Shown here: positions 1-12,400 of the stretch, in pieces
Position numbering within the stretch: the stretch's first letter is position 1
Layout: each line of letters begins with the position of its first letter
Source: Bolinopsis microptera
Taxonomy: Eukaryota > Ctenophora > Tentaculata > Lobata > Bolinopsidae
NCBI RefSeq assembly: GCF_026151205.1
Contig: NC_087074.1
Span: forward strand, 10,511,226 to 10,575,225
DNA: 64,000 bases
Reading direction: 5' to 3'
Made by a program: the position numbers and the translations under genes
Notes under the pieces: model-generated
Database searches by the model: none
The model's input: only the letters and a program-made list of their open reading frames with translations
What the model was told of the DNA's origin: nothing

Positions 1-128
1 ATATTAAAAATCATAATCCTAAGTCTAATAATAAATCTGTTAAAAACACTTTCTCACTACACTGCGCTTACACACGTTAGTAAGACAAAGGAAAATGCAC
101 ACCCAGTTAATTTTCAATTTCAAGATAA

Positions 129-3100
129 TCATTTTGGATGTGTGGACCCTAGGGTAGACTTAATGTCAAAATTTAGATTAGAGCATTCGAAATCTTTGTT
201 TGTCCAATCAAGATCAGCATGGTTATGCTGGTTGACGAGCAGTGATTGCTTCATCCTAGACTTCAGGCAGGCCACACTTAGACAGTAGTCACGTATACCA
301 AGCTTAGGCACAATTACGTTCCAAATACGAGTCGTTCTGCTATTGAAGTTGTCAGGGGGGTCTGCTTGGCTTAGTATAAGGGTGGGTTTCCTACTTGAGC
401 AGGTGAAATTTTCATGGAGGGAAATCGGAGCACGGAATTTCATGATTTTATAGAGCTCAAGGAAACAATGGTAAGTGTACAGGTTTTGGACGGCAAGTAT
501 TCCGTGTTCCTTGAACAAAGGTTTCGTGTGCTCTTTCAAGAAAAATTTTTTGTTCAGATTTTGGTTGCCAAACGGTCGAGCACGAGCACAGGTCTTAAAT
601 TTATCTAGGTATGCCTCCCTGTCGCCAAACAGTACCCTGAGACAATATTTTTGTGCTTTGAATACAGAACTTATACGAGTTTTGGCTGCCCCACCCCAAA
701 CCGTGATACAATAGGAGAGGTGTGATTCAAATAGAGTGTAATACAACTGGCGGTGTAAGAAATCTGGGAGGGAGCAGCGTAGGCGGCAGAGAGTTGATGT
801 TGCATGGCTGAGAGAACGCCTAAGTGATTTTATATGTTCTTCCCAGGTTAGCTTTTCATCGATGACGACTCCCAGAAACTTAGCAGATGCAACTTGTTTT
901 ATTGGAAAGTTATCAATGGTTAGAGTATATTCAGAATTATTGTCAGTCTGGGAGGACGATGCTGGTTTAAAGTGAATGAAACAGCATTTAGACATGTTGA
1001 CATGGAGTTTGTTTGCTCGCATGTAGGAATATAAACTAGCTAAAAGAGAATTACCACGCATATATGCCTCCTTTTTAGATTTCCCAGTCACAAATATATT
1101 GGTGTCATCAGCGAAGGTGACAAATGATCCCAAACTGGAGCTGTTGGCGATATCATTAATATATAGGAGAAATAAGAGAGGTCCAAGAATCGAACCCTGA
1201 GGGACTCCAAACTGTATTTTCAAGGCGTCAGATTTCTCACCAACAACTTCAGTATATTGTGATCTATTTGTTAAGTAACTTTTTATAAGATCATTTGCCA
1301 CCCCACGTATCCCATAGCCCTGTAATTTGACAAGTAATGTACCATGATCTATTGTATCAAAAGCTTTGCTAAGGTCTATGAATATGCCTAAGACATGATG
1401 CTTAAGTTTTAGAGATTCAGTTATAAGGTTTACTGAGTGATTAACTGCATGTGAAGTAGAGTGTGACTGCCTGAAGCCAAATTGTGTTTTAGATATTATA
1501 CCCTGTGAGCTAGCAAACGAATATATTCTTGAGTAAATGATCTTTTCAAAGATTTTACCAAATATAGAGAGAGTAGAGATTGGGCGGTAGTTTTCTATCT
1601 CTTCAGGGTTTCCCTTCTTAAATACAGGAGTTATTCTACCAGTCTTTAGAACGTCGGGGAACGTGCCATTGGACATTAAGATGTTGATGTATCGACTAAG
1701 GATCGGTGTAATTACGTGAGATGATCTTTTGATTACACTAACAGGAATATCACTTGCTTTTCCATTTTCAAATCCTTTTATTATTTCCGTTATCTCATAA
1801 GGTGTACAGTCTTCTAACATTATCGATTTTTCATTAGTCTTTCCAAGAAAATCATAGAATGTTTTTATAGGGAGAATTGGTAAACCAGAGGCCTCACTGC
1901 TACTAAGTGTTTCATTGAGCTTAGGGGCAATAGAAACAAAGTAAGAGTTGAATCCATTGGCTATGGCTCTACGATTCATGATTCGTTCGTTGTTTATGAT
2001 AAAGGGAGGCTTAGTTTGCTTCTTTTTCTTGCCCCTGAGCTCATTGATTATCTGCCACGTTTTTTTGCTGTTTTCTATATTTTTATAGATTTCATTGCAG
2101 TAGTACGATCGTTTGGCGACCTTGATAATACTTTTAAGCATTCTTCGGTAGTCACTGAAGACTTTATAGAGCAGTACATTACCCTCAGGGTTTCTATTTG
2201 TTACAGTGCTTGACCAGTCTCTACAGAGTTCATGTTTTCTTTCAACTGAGACAATGATTCCATCGGTAATCCACGGGTTGAGTTTGGGAGTCCTTTTGGT
2301 AACTTTTGGTACATCAAGCTTACAGTGTTTATCAAGTGTTTCATTGAAGCAGTCCAAGAACTCATTGAAGTTTACCGAGGGAGTTAAGTCATTCACCTTC
2401 ACCTCGAGTTCATTAACAAAATTAGTGAGTTTGGAACTTGAATAATCATAGTAGCGAACATGTTTAAGTTTTTCAGTACTGTTTTCGGTAGGAATTGACG
2501 TGAAGGTGAATATAAAGGCATGGTCACCAATCCTATCATTCAAAACACCGGAGAGAAGTACATGATCTATCTCTGATGTGAGGATATTGTCAATACATGA
2601 GTTTTTACAGTTAGGACGGAAGTGGGTAGCAAGTGATATAGTAGGATACATATTGTTACGAAGTAACGTGTCCTCAAATAGCTGGCTGGAGGTTTGTACA
2701 TTGAGGAGGTTAGAGTTAAAATCGCCAAGAATATGGAACTTTTTACCAGCCAACTGCTTAGATATATCCTCAAGAGTTTGACAAAAGGTCTCACTACAGC
2801 CATTTGGAGGACGATAAGCAACCCCATATGTCAGTTTATCACCCGAGCTAAGAGTAATTTCAACAAATAAGCACTCAATATCTTTTGTACAGTGTGATAG
2901 ATTTTCGATTACTACAGCATTCAGGCGATCAGAGACATATAAGGATACTCCTGTTCCTTTTTTCTTATCAGGGAATGGTACTTGACAAAATGTTGTATAG
3001 GAGGGGATTTGGTATAAGCCTTGTTGGCTTGGATCGATGTTGGTCTCAGCCAATCCAATGACATCAAAATTACACGGGAGGGTCTTATGTTCTATTAAAA

Positions 3101-3524
3101 AGCTGTCAAAATTACTAGCAAACCCATCTATATTGCAAAACAGAGCGGGCAGATAAGCAGAATTTTTATTTTTGTCAGGAAAAAGTTTGCTGATTGAGTT
3201 TGTTAGTTCTTGTTTTGTGTAACGCTTACAGTCTTCAAGTATTGAAGAGAATTTAGCTATGGTGACATCTTCCTGGTTGTTTGTATCATAGAATTTATCT
3301 GAATCATCATATCTTTGGCTGCTTGGAAATGGGCAATACCTATCTTCTATTGTACTACAGCAATCACTACACATCCATAGACCGTTTTTGCTTGTAAATT
3401 TCGCGGATCTGAAGCACTTAGTATGGACAACTTTGCTGCAATTTTCACATTCTAAGAGTGGCTGGCCAATATTAATGTATTTACTACAGGGGTCGCACAC
3501 ATCTTTAATAAGTTTCATAATCAT
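129..3524 (-). CDS. LINE ORF2: PHD-like finger, endonuclease and reverse transcriptase
   Basis: This 1131-aa protein would nick target DNA and reverse-transcribe the LINE RNA. Residues 11-56 form a Cys/His-rich PHD-like finger (CDPC, CENC, HTKC, CSDC). The endonuclease follows at about 125-345 with ETN, GVAYRPPN, LGDFNSNLL, SCIDNI and GDHAF. The RT (about 600-900) has ENYRPIS, GFRQSHST, DLSKAFDTIDH, GVPQGSILGPLLFLLYIND and the catalytic FADD. A CR1-like C-terminal region follows. The start ATG lies 6 nt after the ORF1 stop, which suggests reinitiation after termination. In CR1 elements a PHD finger is usually described in ORF1, so finding it in ORF2 is a variation. There is no frameshift or stop. 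Confidence 0.92.
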   Translation of the reverse strand: MIMKLIKDVCDPCSKYINIGQPLLECENCSKVVHTKCFRSAKFTSKNGLWMCSDCCSTIEDRYCPFPSSQRYDDSDKFYDTNNQEDVTIAKFSSILEDCKRYTKQELTNSISKLFPDKNKNSAYLPALFCNIDGFASNFDSFLIEHKTLPCNFDVIGLAETNIDPSQQGLYQIPSYTTFCQVPFPDKKKGTGVSLYVSDRLNAVVIENLSHCTKDIECLFVEITLSSGDKLTYGVAYRPPNGCSETFCQTLEDISKQLAGKKFHILGDFNSNLLNVQTSSQLFEDTLLRNNMYPTISLATHFRPNCKNSCIDNILTSEIDHVLLSGVLNDRIGDHAFIFTFTSIPTENSTEKLKHVRYYDYSSSKLTNFVNELEVKVNDLTPSVNFNEFLDCFNETLDKHCKLDVPKVTKRTPKLNPWITDGIIVSVERKHELCRDWSSTVTNRNPEGNVLLYKVFSDYRRMLKSIIKVAKRSYYCNEIYKNIENSKKTWQIINELRGKKKKQTKPPFIINNERIMNRRAIANGFNSYFVSIAPKLNETLSSSEASGLPILPIKTFYDFLGKTNEKSIMLEDCTPYEITEIIKGFENGKASDIPVSVIKRSSHVITPILSRYINILMSNGTFPDVLKTGRITPVFKKGNPEEIENYRPISTLSIFGKIFEKIIYSRIYSFASSQGIISKTQFGFRQSHSTSHAVNHSVNLITESLKLKHHVLGIFIDLSKAFDTIDHGTLLVKLQGYGIRGVANDLIKSYLTNRSQYTEVVGEKSDALKIQFGVPQGSILGPLLFLLYINDIANSSSLGSFVTFADDTNIFVTGKSKKEAYMRGNSLLASLYSYMRANKLHVNMSKCCFIHFKPASSSQTDNNSEYTLTIDNFPIKQVASAKFLGVVIDEKLTWEEHIKSLRRSLSHATSTLCRLRCSLPDFLHRQLYYTLFESHLSYCITVWGGAAKTRISSVFKAQKYCLRVLFGDREAYLDKFKTCARARPFGNQNLNKKFFLKEHTKPLFKEHGILAVQNLYTYHCFLELYKIMKFRAPISLHENFTCSSRKPTLILSQADPPDNFNSRTTRIWNVIVPKLGIRDYCLSVACLKSRMKQSLLVNQHNHADLDWTNKDFECSNLNFDIKSTLGSTHPK

Positions 3525-3530
3525 GATAAA

Positions 3531-4631
3531 CTAAGTGGGATAAACTCCCACTGGTCGGGTGGCCTTCCTTTGTCTTACTCTCTCCTGTCTCTCCCTCACA
3601 TACACCCACTGTTTCAGACATCTCACAAATTTAGCAATACCAAGCTCTCCGAGATGGATTTCATCACCATTTCTCGTGAGTTTTATAGCAAGCAACCCTT
3701 TACCGTCTAAAAAGTGGCCAACACCAAGGTGCCATACAGTCTGGTTAAAGCTAGAGTACAACATTTCATCAACCAAGCTGTTGAATGCCATAATGTTTTT
3801 ATTCATCTTAGGGAGTCTAGACGGTAAAACTGCTGTGACAAACAACTTCGCCTTAGGGCACAGTTTCTGGATCTGCTGGATTTTCAGGTGGAGAATGTCT
3901 ACCAGCTGGTGTATATCACCAGGTGACTGCACATTTTCAACTCGTAGATCGTTGGTCCCACAAACTAAGATGACGTTGCTATAACCAATGCAGAGCTTAG
4001 GGTCTATTGCACTGACCTTGTTGGCTTTAACACGTTCACCTGGGAAGGACTGTCCAAGGGTTCCAGTACCGACACCGAACTTGATGGGCTTGGTGTTAGA
4101 GTCGCCCATGATGATGCAGCTCCGGCTAAACTGTTTGCTCACAGTTCTCAGTGTGATGGAGAACCTTCCTGTCTGCACAGAAGACTGAGTTTCAGCAGGA
4201 CCTGTTTCATCAATACCGTGACGATACCAGGCTTGTGACGATCGTGTCATCACATACACTGAGTTAGATTCTGGACTCACACTATGAACATACTCAGTTG
4301 AGGCTTCGTTTCTGGTCTCATGGATGCACTTGAAGCACACCTTCCTGACGTCGCCTATGCTGATAGTAGCAATTTCTGAGTTAGCAATAATCTCAGACTC
4401 ATCGTCAGAGTGAAAAGGGAGCTTGCTACTAGTGGTGGTATCAACTGAGGGAGGGTAGTAGTTTATTAGGATGGAGTTGGGCTTATGGGTCAGTCTGCAC
4501 TTTGATGTAACTGCGTCTATGGCTGAGGCAAGGGGTGCTGGGATTGTGGGGGATAGGGGTGGGTCTGAATCACCAGTATAAGAGTAGTCTTCCCCAAACT
4601 TTAGGACCTGTCTTCTAGATTGTAAAACCAT
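3531..4631 (-). CDS. LINE ORF1 with SGNH/GDSL-type esterase domain
   Basis: This 366-aa protein starts at the ATG at 4631. Residues about 174-340 read as an SGNH hydrolase: GDSNTK (block I nucleophile Ser), CGTNDLR (block III) and GDEIHLGELG (block V, Asp and His). CR1 ORF1 proteins are known to carry such an esterase, thought to act on membranes or lipids during the element's life cycle. The N-terminal 170 residues are Ser/Thr-rich with a short Cys motif (VCFKC). No coiled coil or RRM is evident. It sits just upstream of ORF2. Confidence 0.85.
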   Translation of the reverse strand: MVLQSRRQVLKFGEDYSYTGDSDPPLSPTIPAPLASAIDAVTSKCRLTHKPNSILINYYPPSVDTTTSSKLPFHSDDESEIIANSEIATISIGDVRKVCFKCIHETRNEASTEYVHSVSPESNSVYVMTRSSQAWYRHGIDETGPAETQSSVQTGRFSITLRTVSKQFSRSCIIMGDSNTKPIKFGVGTGTLGQSFPGERVKANKVSAIDPKLCIGYSNVILVCGTNDLRVENVQSPGDIHQLVDILHLKIQQIQKLCPKAKLFVTAVLPSRLPKMNKNIMAFNSLVDEMLYSSFNQTVWHLGVGHFLDGKGLLAIKLTRNGDEIHLGELGIAKFVRCLKQWVYVRERQERVRQRKATRPVGVYPT

Positions 4632-4820
4632 CTATGAGGATAATTCTATAGATTTATACATTTTGAATTGTCATGAAACTCAGTTTAAGACACCTTGTTA
4701 CCTAATTGTAAGACAACGTCGCGTTGTACACTACGCTGTTGGATAATTCAACCTGAAAAAATTTAAAAGCTATTATTATAGTATTAAATACTTTTAACAC
4801 TAAAAATTTGAGATCATCAA

Positions 4821-5240
4821 ATGAAATGAAATGAAATGAAATGAAATGAAATAAAGCATTTATATCCCGCTTATATCAACAACCAATATTATTAAAATAA
4901 AAATTGTCGACTTCAAAGCGGCTGGCGTGGTGACAAAGTGATAATTTAAACTCCAGAATGCATGTATATTCCCATTAAATGTAAAGTGTAAAATGGCCAA
5001 AGAAATATGTAATATCTATATTATTGAATAAGAAATAAACTATTATATCTCACTCATCTATCTCACAAATTTTACCAGTCCTGATAAAATAACGTTTATT
5101 AGGATTTTCCTTGACCTTCTTCTTCAAATCTAGAACCAGCTGTTTATGTACTGCACGCTCCTCCGGCGATGTAGTTACATTTAAACGTAACGTTGAATAA
5201 TTCCTTCCCTGATCAATACAAATTTTGCCCAAGATACATT
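4821..5240 (-). pseudogene. 5'-truncated ORF1-only LINE copy with pentamer tail
   Basis: The minus-strand reading 5232-5050 (60 codons, beginning MGKICIDQ) matches the C-terminus of the ORF1 protein at 32.7-33.5 kb: SPEERAVHKQLVLDLKKK here against SPEERTIHQQLVLKMKQ there. Downstream, the two copies share a 3' UTR with the phrase TTGATATAAGCGGGAT and end in an (ATTTC)n tail (here about 4821-4850, seen as ATGAA repeats on the plus strand). Only the last part of the coding region is present, as expected for 5' truncation on integration. Confidence 0.75.
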
Positions 5241-6411
5241 ACTATAAAATATGTTATAAAGTAATAGTATTACATGACATATTAAGTCTTAACGCAGTAA
5301 CAAACCATAACGCACTTTAACGAACCAACTATGCCTTTATAACTATTGGTCGCTCAGGATCACGGAGCACATGGCTGCCCATCATTCAGAATAAATTTAA
5401 TTCAGTTTTATTATGATTGTTTAGTGTTGTTGGTTACCTACTTTGTGTTTATTTCATTTAAAGTTGCAAATTAACATATTGCAACAAACATTTCTCGCTG
5501 AAAATTGTGTTAGTATCCAGGTTTGATCAGTTAAGGTGACGATTGACTCGATCTAGGTCATGAGTAGAACCGAAGGGTTAAAATATATATAATGTTGCTG
5601 GTTGCTTGTATTAACTGTAAAACATCAATTTTGAGGAATAAGGAAGTGTTTGTAGGTTCTTCTTAGTTATATCGATTTCTCGTGACATTTTAGGTTAGGA
5701 ACAGACATCAAAATTAGTTAAGGCAAGAAATGGCACTTTTATAGGTTCAAATATTTGATAATAGCTGCTGGAGACAAACAAGAAGGAAAAAACCGGATCA
5801 AAATCTGACCTTGCGTTCCTGAGATATCGCGATATCACTTTTTATGAAAATTATGGACTTAGAATTTAGAGTTTACATTTGCTGACCGAAATAACAAAAA
5901 ATCTTGCAGTTTAATAAAATATTAACCTCAATGTTATTAACCTCAATGTTATATAGTTATTTTTCTGAAAACCAGTTAACCTCATTTATAAAAAAAAGTT
6001 AAGCAGCTACAAATATGTGAATGGCAGCAATGTTGTAGTCATCAACAAATCAATCCATTTAGTGAATAATATTTTTGTCGAATTTGTTGACCCCTTACCT
6101 TAATAACAAGGTTGACTTCTCGGTTATTTTCAAGCTTTGTTCAGAAAATAAATCTAAACTTCCAAAGGGGTACAAGGAGGGCCAGGGTACTGGGTAGCAG
6201 GAGTTACAAGTGTTACAAGGAGGGCCAGGGTACTGGGTAGCAGGAGTTACAAGCGTTACAAGTGTTCGAAAATACAAAATGTGCATCACCTCTGTCTTGT
6301 GCAGAACAGAACTTACCCTTAAAAGTAAACAAATGTGCCTCATCTCCCCACGAGAATCCGCATCTATAAATAATTGTATTAGTTTATATTATTATCTCTC
6401 AATAATTTTCC
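5241..6411. other. AT-rich stretch without recognised genes; one 42-bp duplication
   Basis: No coding exon, RNA gene or known element is recognised. At 6173-6258 a unit of about 42 bp beginning ACAAGGAGGGCCAGGGTACT occurs twice in tandem. At 6317-6366 a short segment matches, inverted, the fold-back sequence at 21.8 kb. The stretch is probably the 5' flank of the transporter gene and may hold noncoding first exons. Confidence 0.5.
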
Positions 6412-6465
6412 ATGACAATATTCTACAACTACTTAAACAAGACACAATTCTCCCTTAGGGCTATC

Positions 6466-9400
6466 ATGATTTACTCTCCTCGCTACCTGGTTGAACCAGT
6501 GATGCTATTCTTCATGTACACTTACATCATGCAGCTCATATTCTATTCCGGTATCTTCCAAGCTGACGTTTGGTATGAACAAACCAAAAACCAGTCCCTT
6601 GTCAGGTTTAACACTGTTTTTTGCATTGTAAAGTTTTCACTTTTCATCGCTAATATTCTTTACTTTACTTTACTTTTATTTTCGTTCTGTATATTGTGTA
6701 TATTGTATGTATTGTGCTGCTAATTACCACTGCTAATTACCACTGCCCATTCAGACACTGTCTTTACCACAAATCAGAAGATATCTGTCAGAACCTATCA
6801 GAGAATGGCACGCAAGAGTTCAGTACCTTCAACATGTACATTAGCATAGAGTCCAGCCTGGTGGGGATAGTAGTGAACCTACTAGTGGGGTACATTGCAG
6901 ACAGGGTTGCCAGGACTACTATCCTCAGAGTCACCGTCTTCACCTCTATATTCAGCTCTGCAGGTAAGGGGATATTATGTTTTTAGTAGTTATACAATTA
7001 TGTATTGTGTACTATTATTTATTTACTCTGATAATGTAACACAATATTAACCTTAATATTCAGCTCTGCGGGTAAGGGGATATGTTTTAAATAAGTGTGT
7101 ATTTAGTGTGTACTTATACTCTAATAATGCAACAATGTTTACCTCTGCATCTGTATTCAGCTTAATATTCAGGGGCCGTGGAGACTACTGACAGTTATCT
7201 AGTTTATGGAACGGTATTTAGTTTATAGAATGGTATCTAGTTTATGGAATGGTATCTAGTTTATAGAACGGTATCTAGTTTATAGAATGGTATCTAGTTT
7301 ATGGAATGGTATCTAGTTTATGGAATGGTATCTAGATTATAGAATGGTATCTAGATTATAGAATGGTAATTAGTTTATAGAATGGTATCTAGATTATAGA
7401 ATGGTATCTTGTTTATAGAATGGTATCTAGTTTATAGAATGGTATCTAGTTTATAGAATGGTATCTAGTTTATGAAATGGTATCTAGATTATAGAATGGT
7501 AATTAGTTTATAGAATGGTATCTAAATTATAGAATGGTATCTTGTTTATGGAATGGTATCTAGTTTATAGAATGGTATCTAGTTTATAGAATGGTATCTA
7601 GTTTATAGAATGGTATCTAGTTTATAGAATGGTATCTAGTTTATAGAATGGTATCTAGTTTATAGAATGGTATCTTGTTTATAGAATGGTATCTAGTTTA
7701 TAGAATGGTATCTTGTTTATAGAATGGTATCTAGTTTATCTAGTTTATAGAATGGTATCTAGGTTATAGAATGGTATCTAGATTATAGAATGGTAATTAG
7801 TTTATAGAATGGTATCTAGATTATAGAATGGTATCTTGTTTATAGAATGGTATCTAGTTTATAGAATGGTATCTAGTTTATAGAATGGTATCTAGTTTAT
7901 GAAATGGTATCTAGATTATAGAATGGTAATTAGTTTATAGAATGGTATCTAAATTATAGAATGGTATCTTGTTTATGGAATGGTATCTAGTTTATAGAAT
8001 GGTATCTAGTTTATAGAATGGTATCTAGTTTATAGAATGGTATCTAGTTTATAGAATGGTATCTTGTTTATAGAATGGTATCTTGTTTATAGAATGGTAT
8101 CTAGTTTATAGAATGGTATCTTGTTTATAGAATGGTATCTAGTTTATAGAATGGTATCTTGTTTATAGAATGGTATCTAGTTTATAGAATGGTATCTTGT
8201 TTATAGAATGGTAATTAGTTTATAGAATGGTATCTAGTTTATAGAATGGTATCTTGTTTATGGAATGGTATCTAGTTTATAGAATGGTATCTTGTTTATG
8301 GAATGGTATCTAGTTTATAGAATGGTATCTTGTTTATGGAATGGTATCTAGTTTATAGAATGGTATCTAGTTTATAGAATGGTATCTAGTTTATAGAATG
8401 GTATCTAGTTTATAGAATGGTATCTAGTTTATAGAATGGTATCTAGTTTATAGAATGGTATCTAGTTTATAGAATGGTATCTTGTTTAAAGAATGGTATT
8501 TAGTTTATAGAATGGTATCTTGTTTATAGAATGGTATCTAGTTTATAGAATGGTATCTTGTTTATAGAATGGTATCTAGTTTATAGAATGGTATCTAGTT
8601 TATAGAATGGTATCTAGTTTATAGAATGGTATCTAGTTTATAGAATGGTATCTAGTTTATAGAATGGTATCTAGTTTATGGAATGGTATCTTGTTTATAG
8701 AATGGTATCTAGTTTATCTAGTTTATGGAATGGTATCTTGTTTATAGAATGGTATCTAGTTTATCTAGTTTATGGAATGGTATCTTGTTTATAGAATGGT
8801 ATCTAGTTTATCTAGTTTATGGAATGGTATCTTGTTTATAGAATGGTATCTAGTTTATCTAGTTTATGGAATGCAGATGCCTGGTGCACTCTTTAAACCC
8901 TCCTTGATTTGGTGTGATATTGTAGATGTAATAATAATACATTGTACATCCTTTAAGTCACACTGTCCACCAATAGTAATTGTACTAAACACGGGTGGGT
9001 CTGTGTTGTTTAAAGTACACCGGAAGAGTGTTTTTGTGTACATTTGAGGAAGTAAATTAGTCGTAGTCATTATATGTTTGATCTAACTGAAAACCGAGTG
9101 GTATTTAAAAAGTTAGGGACGACAATAATGACATAGAGTTGATAATAATATATAATGGCTATTTAGTTGTGACCAAATGTATTGGCGACAGTGTATTTCC
9201 GGACCTGATGTCCCTTAAATTAAATAATTACTAGTTTTATGTGTAAACAAGTACAAGTACAAAAAGTATGTACTTATAATACGTTTAATATATTGTACTA
9301 ATAGGATTACACAATATTGACTACAGTTTCATTACAGTTCTGCTGGTGAACTCCTTGGTAATGCAGATGCCGAAATATATTTACTACATAGCAGTCTTCA

Positions 9401-12400
9401 TAGCTTACTTTGGTGGAGGATTTGGGGCTTTTATGGGGTAAGAGACGAGAGTAATCTTCTTATTAATGTTTAGATAAATGTTTATAATCATATTTAATTA
9501 GACTAACTTTTAAATTCAGTTCTGTAATTTAAACAAATTAGTTTGATCAATAACAACTCTTAGTAGTGTCCATCTGCAACCTCATGACAAGTTACAAAAG
9601 GTACTTAATTACACACACACAGCACTGTACATAACACCACTGTAATGGTACAGTACGCGTCTTTTAGTTACCACAAAGCGTGTGTGTGTGTGTGTGTGTA
9701 CGTGTTAGTTTTCTCTTACAATAATTCAAATTCCTTACCTTGAACATGATATCAGTTTTATCTTACAGTTCCTGATATCTGTAGAAATAGTAATAATATA
9801 ATCCTGTTTGCAAGGCTTCACATCACACGGTCACAAAGAAACGGTTGCAATTTGAGAAGATAATAATCATAAAATTTGTTCCAAGTTAGGGTTAAAAAGA
9901 CTGTGGAGATTTTCTAGTGATAATTTGGCCATCACCACAGCATCTGTAGATACAGTTCGGTGGGAATTTTTTTCCCTGCTCTTGCCGAAGGCAAAAAGAT
10001 CGTAGGGAATAAGTAATCGGGTTTGGATATATGAGGTGGCCCGACGGTCCTACGTTGACGACAAAAATCTGCTCCTTCGCAATATAGACCACTCCCCTAT
10101 AATTATGAGTATAGGAAGCGTCTGTTATGCTGCGCGCGACGCTCGGCATGTGTTAGTTAATTGCAGTATCCAACGCGAATTTCAATTGTCAAACGATGCC
10201 GTTCAAATTAAATTAGCCCAAAGTTTGTGCGCGGCGTACTAAATATTCGATTATCCTGCACGCGCGCAATGACAAATTACGATGAAAATATTGCAACTTT
10301 TTAACAACAAAATAATACAATATCTAATTTTTATTAATCGATAAAATTATCTTTTCGTTTAGTTGCAAATGTTAACGGTTTAAGCAGGGAAAATTAATCG
10401 TGCGTGGTGTAACCGCGGCGAAATTCTTGTTTTATATAGTTCATTCTTATAAAGTTCATTCTTATGAAGTTATAGTTCATTCTTATGAAGCAACTCAAGT
10501 ATAACTCACTTATTTATCCGTAGTTGATGAATTTAAATATGTCGCATCTTGCAAGCATATTAAGATATTACAATCTGTAATGAGAATTCAAGCGTACAGT
10601 AATCAAGTTTTAAATTCACAATACTTGATACTGCAAAAAGTTTAACTGTCCAATAATTCATTATAGTCTGATGTCACTTTATCAAGATCCTTTATATCAG
10701 TGTTACAGAGCAGGCATGCTTGACGCTCACTTATACTGCTTAGATTTGAGAATCGTTCATTGGACATTAAAGATAGTGAAAAACCAGTTTTGGCAGATAG
10801 TAACTTTATCACAACTATTCCAAAAATGTCAAAATCCACCATAATTTTTTCACCTTCTTAGTTACACGGTCACTAAGGATTAGTGGTTACCTTGGTTACC
10901 CTGGTTACCTTGGTTACCTCATGATATAAAAGAGTAAAAGTTACCTCTTGCACACCATTCTCATGATTTCTATTTTCAGGATAGAAATATTATCTCTCAC
11001 ACCATTCTCATGATTTCTATTTTCAGGACAGCAATGTTACCTCTCACACCATTCTCATGATTTCTATTTTCAGGACAGCAATGTTACCTCTCACACCATT
11101 CTCATGATTTCTATTTTCAGGACAGCAATGTTACCTCTCACACCATTCTCATGATTTCTATTTTCAGGACAGCAATGTTACCTCTCAGACCATTCTCATG
11201 ATTTCTATTTTCAGGACAGCAATGTTAGCTCTCACACCATTCTCATGATTTCTATTTTCAGGACAGCAATGTTACCTCTCACACCATTCTCATGATTTCT
11301 ATTTTTAGGATGTAGCAATGTTACCTCTCAGACCATTCTCATGATTTCTATTTTCAGGACAGCAATGTTACCTCTCACACCATTCTCATGATTTCTATTT
11401 TCAGGACAGCAATGTTACCTCTCACACCATTCTCATGATTTCTATTTTCAGGACAGCAATGTTACCTCTCACACCATTCTCATGATTTCTATTTTCAGGA
11501 CAGCAATGTTACCTCTCACACCATTCTCATGATTTCTATTTTCAGGACAGCAATGTTATCTCTCACACCATTCTCACGATTTCTATTTTCAGGACAGAAA
11601 TATTACCTCTCACACCATTCTCATGATTTCTATTTTCAGGACAGCAATGTTATCTCTCACACCATTCTCATGATTTCTATTTTCAGGACAGCAATGTTAC
11701 CTCTCACACCATTCTCATGATTTCTATTTTCAGGACAGCAATGTTATCTCTCACACCATTCTCATGATTTCTATTTTTAGGATGTAGCAATGTTACCTCT
11801 CAGACCATTCTCATGATTTCTATTTTCAGGACAGCAATGTTACCTCTCACACCATTCTCATGATTTCTATTTTCAGGACAGCAATGTTACCTCTCACACC
11901 ATTCTCATGATTTCTATTTTCAGGACAGCAATGTTACCTCTCACACCATTCTCATGATTTCTATTTTCAGGACAGCAATGTTACCTCTCACACCATTCTC
12001 ATGATTTCTATTTTCAGGACAGCAATGTTATCTCTCACACCATTCTCACGATTTCTATTTTCAGGACAGAAATATTACCTCTCACACCATTCTCATGATT
12101 TATATTTTCAGGACAGCAATGTTACCACTCACACCATTCTCATGATTTCTATTTTCAGGACAGCAATGTTACCTCTCACACCATTTTCATGATTTCTATT
12201 TTCAGGACAGCAATGTTACCTCTCAGACCATTCTCATGATTTCTATTTTCAGGACAGCAATGTTACCTCTCACACCATTCTTATGATTTCTATTTTCAGG
12301 ACAGCAATGTTACCTCTCACACCATTCTCATGATTTCTATTTTCAGGACAGCAATGTTACCTCTCAGACCATTCTCATGATTTCTATTTTCAGGACAGCA

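Larger units (their letters stand above)
1..4820 (-). mobile_element. Nearly complete CR1/L2-like LINE (non-LTR retrotransposon)
   Basis: Two intact ORFs on the minus strand (ORF1 4631-3531, ORF2 3524-129), separated by 6 nt, make a two-ORF LINE. The 5' leader is 4632 to about 4820 and the 3' UTR runs off the left edge (1-128). The esterase in ORF1, the APE-type endonuclease and the RT with motifs GVPQGSILGPLLFLLYIND and FADD fit the CR1/L2 group. Both frames are uninterrupted, so the copy is young and may have been competent recently. The 5' boundary is inferred from the tail of another element that begins at about 4821. Confidence 0.85.

Noticed and set aside
10642-10842. 66-codon minus-strand ORF in transporter intron 3
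   Set aside because: Composition is protein-like and one C-x-x-C-like pair is present, but there is no domain, promoter or homologous copy in the window.
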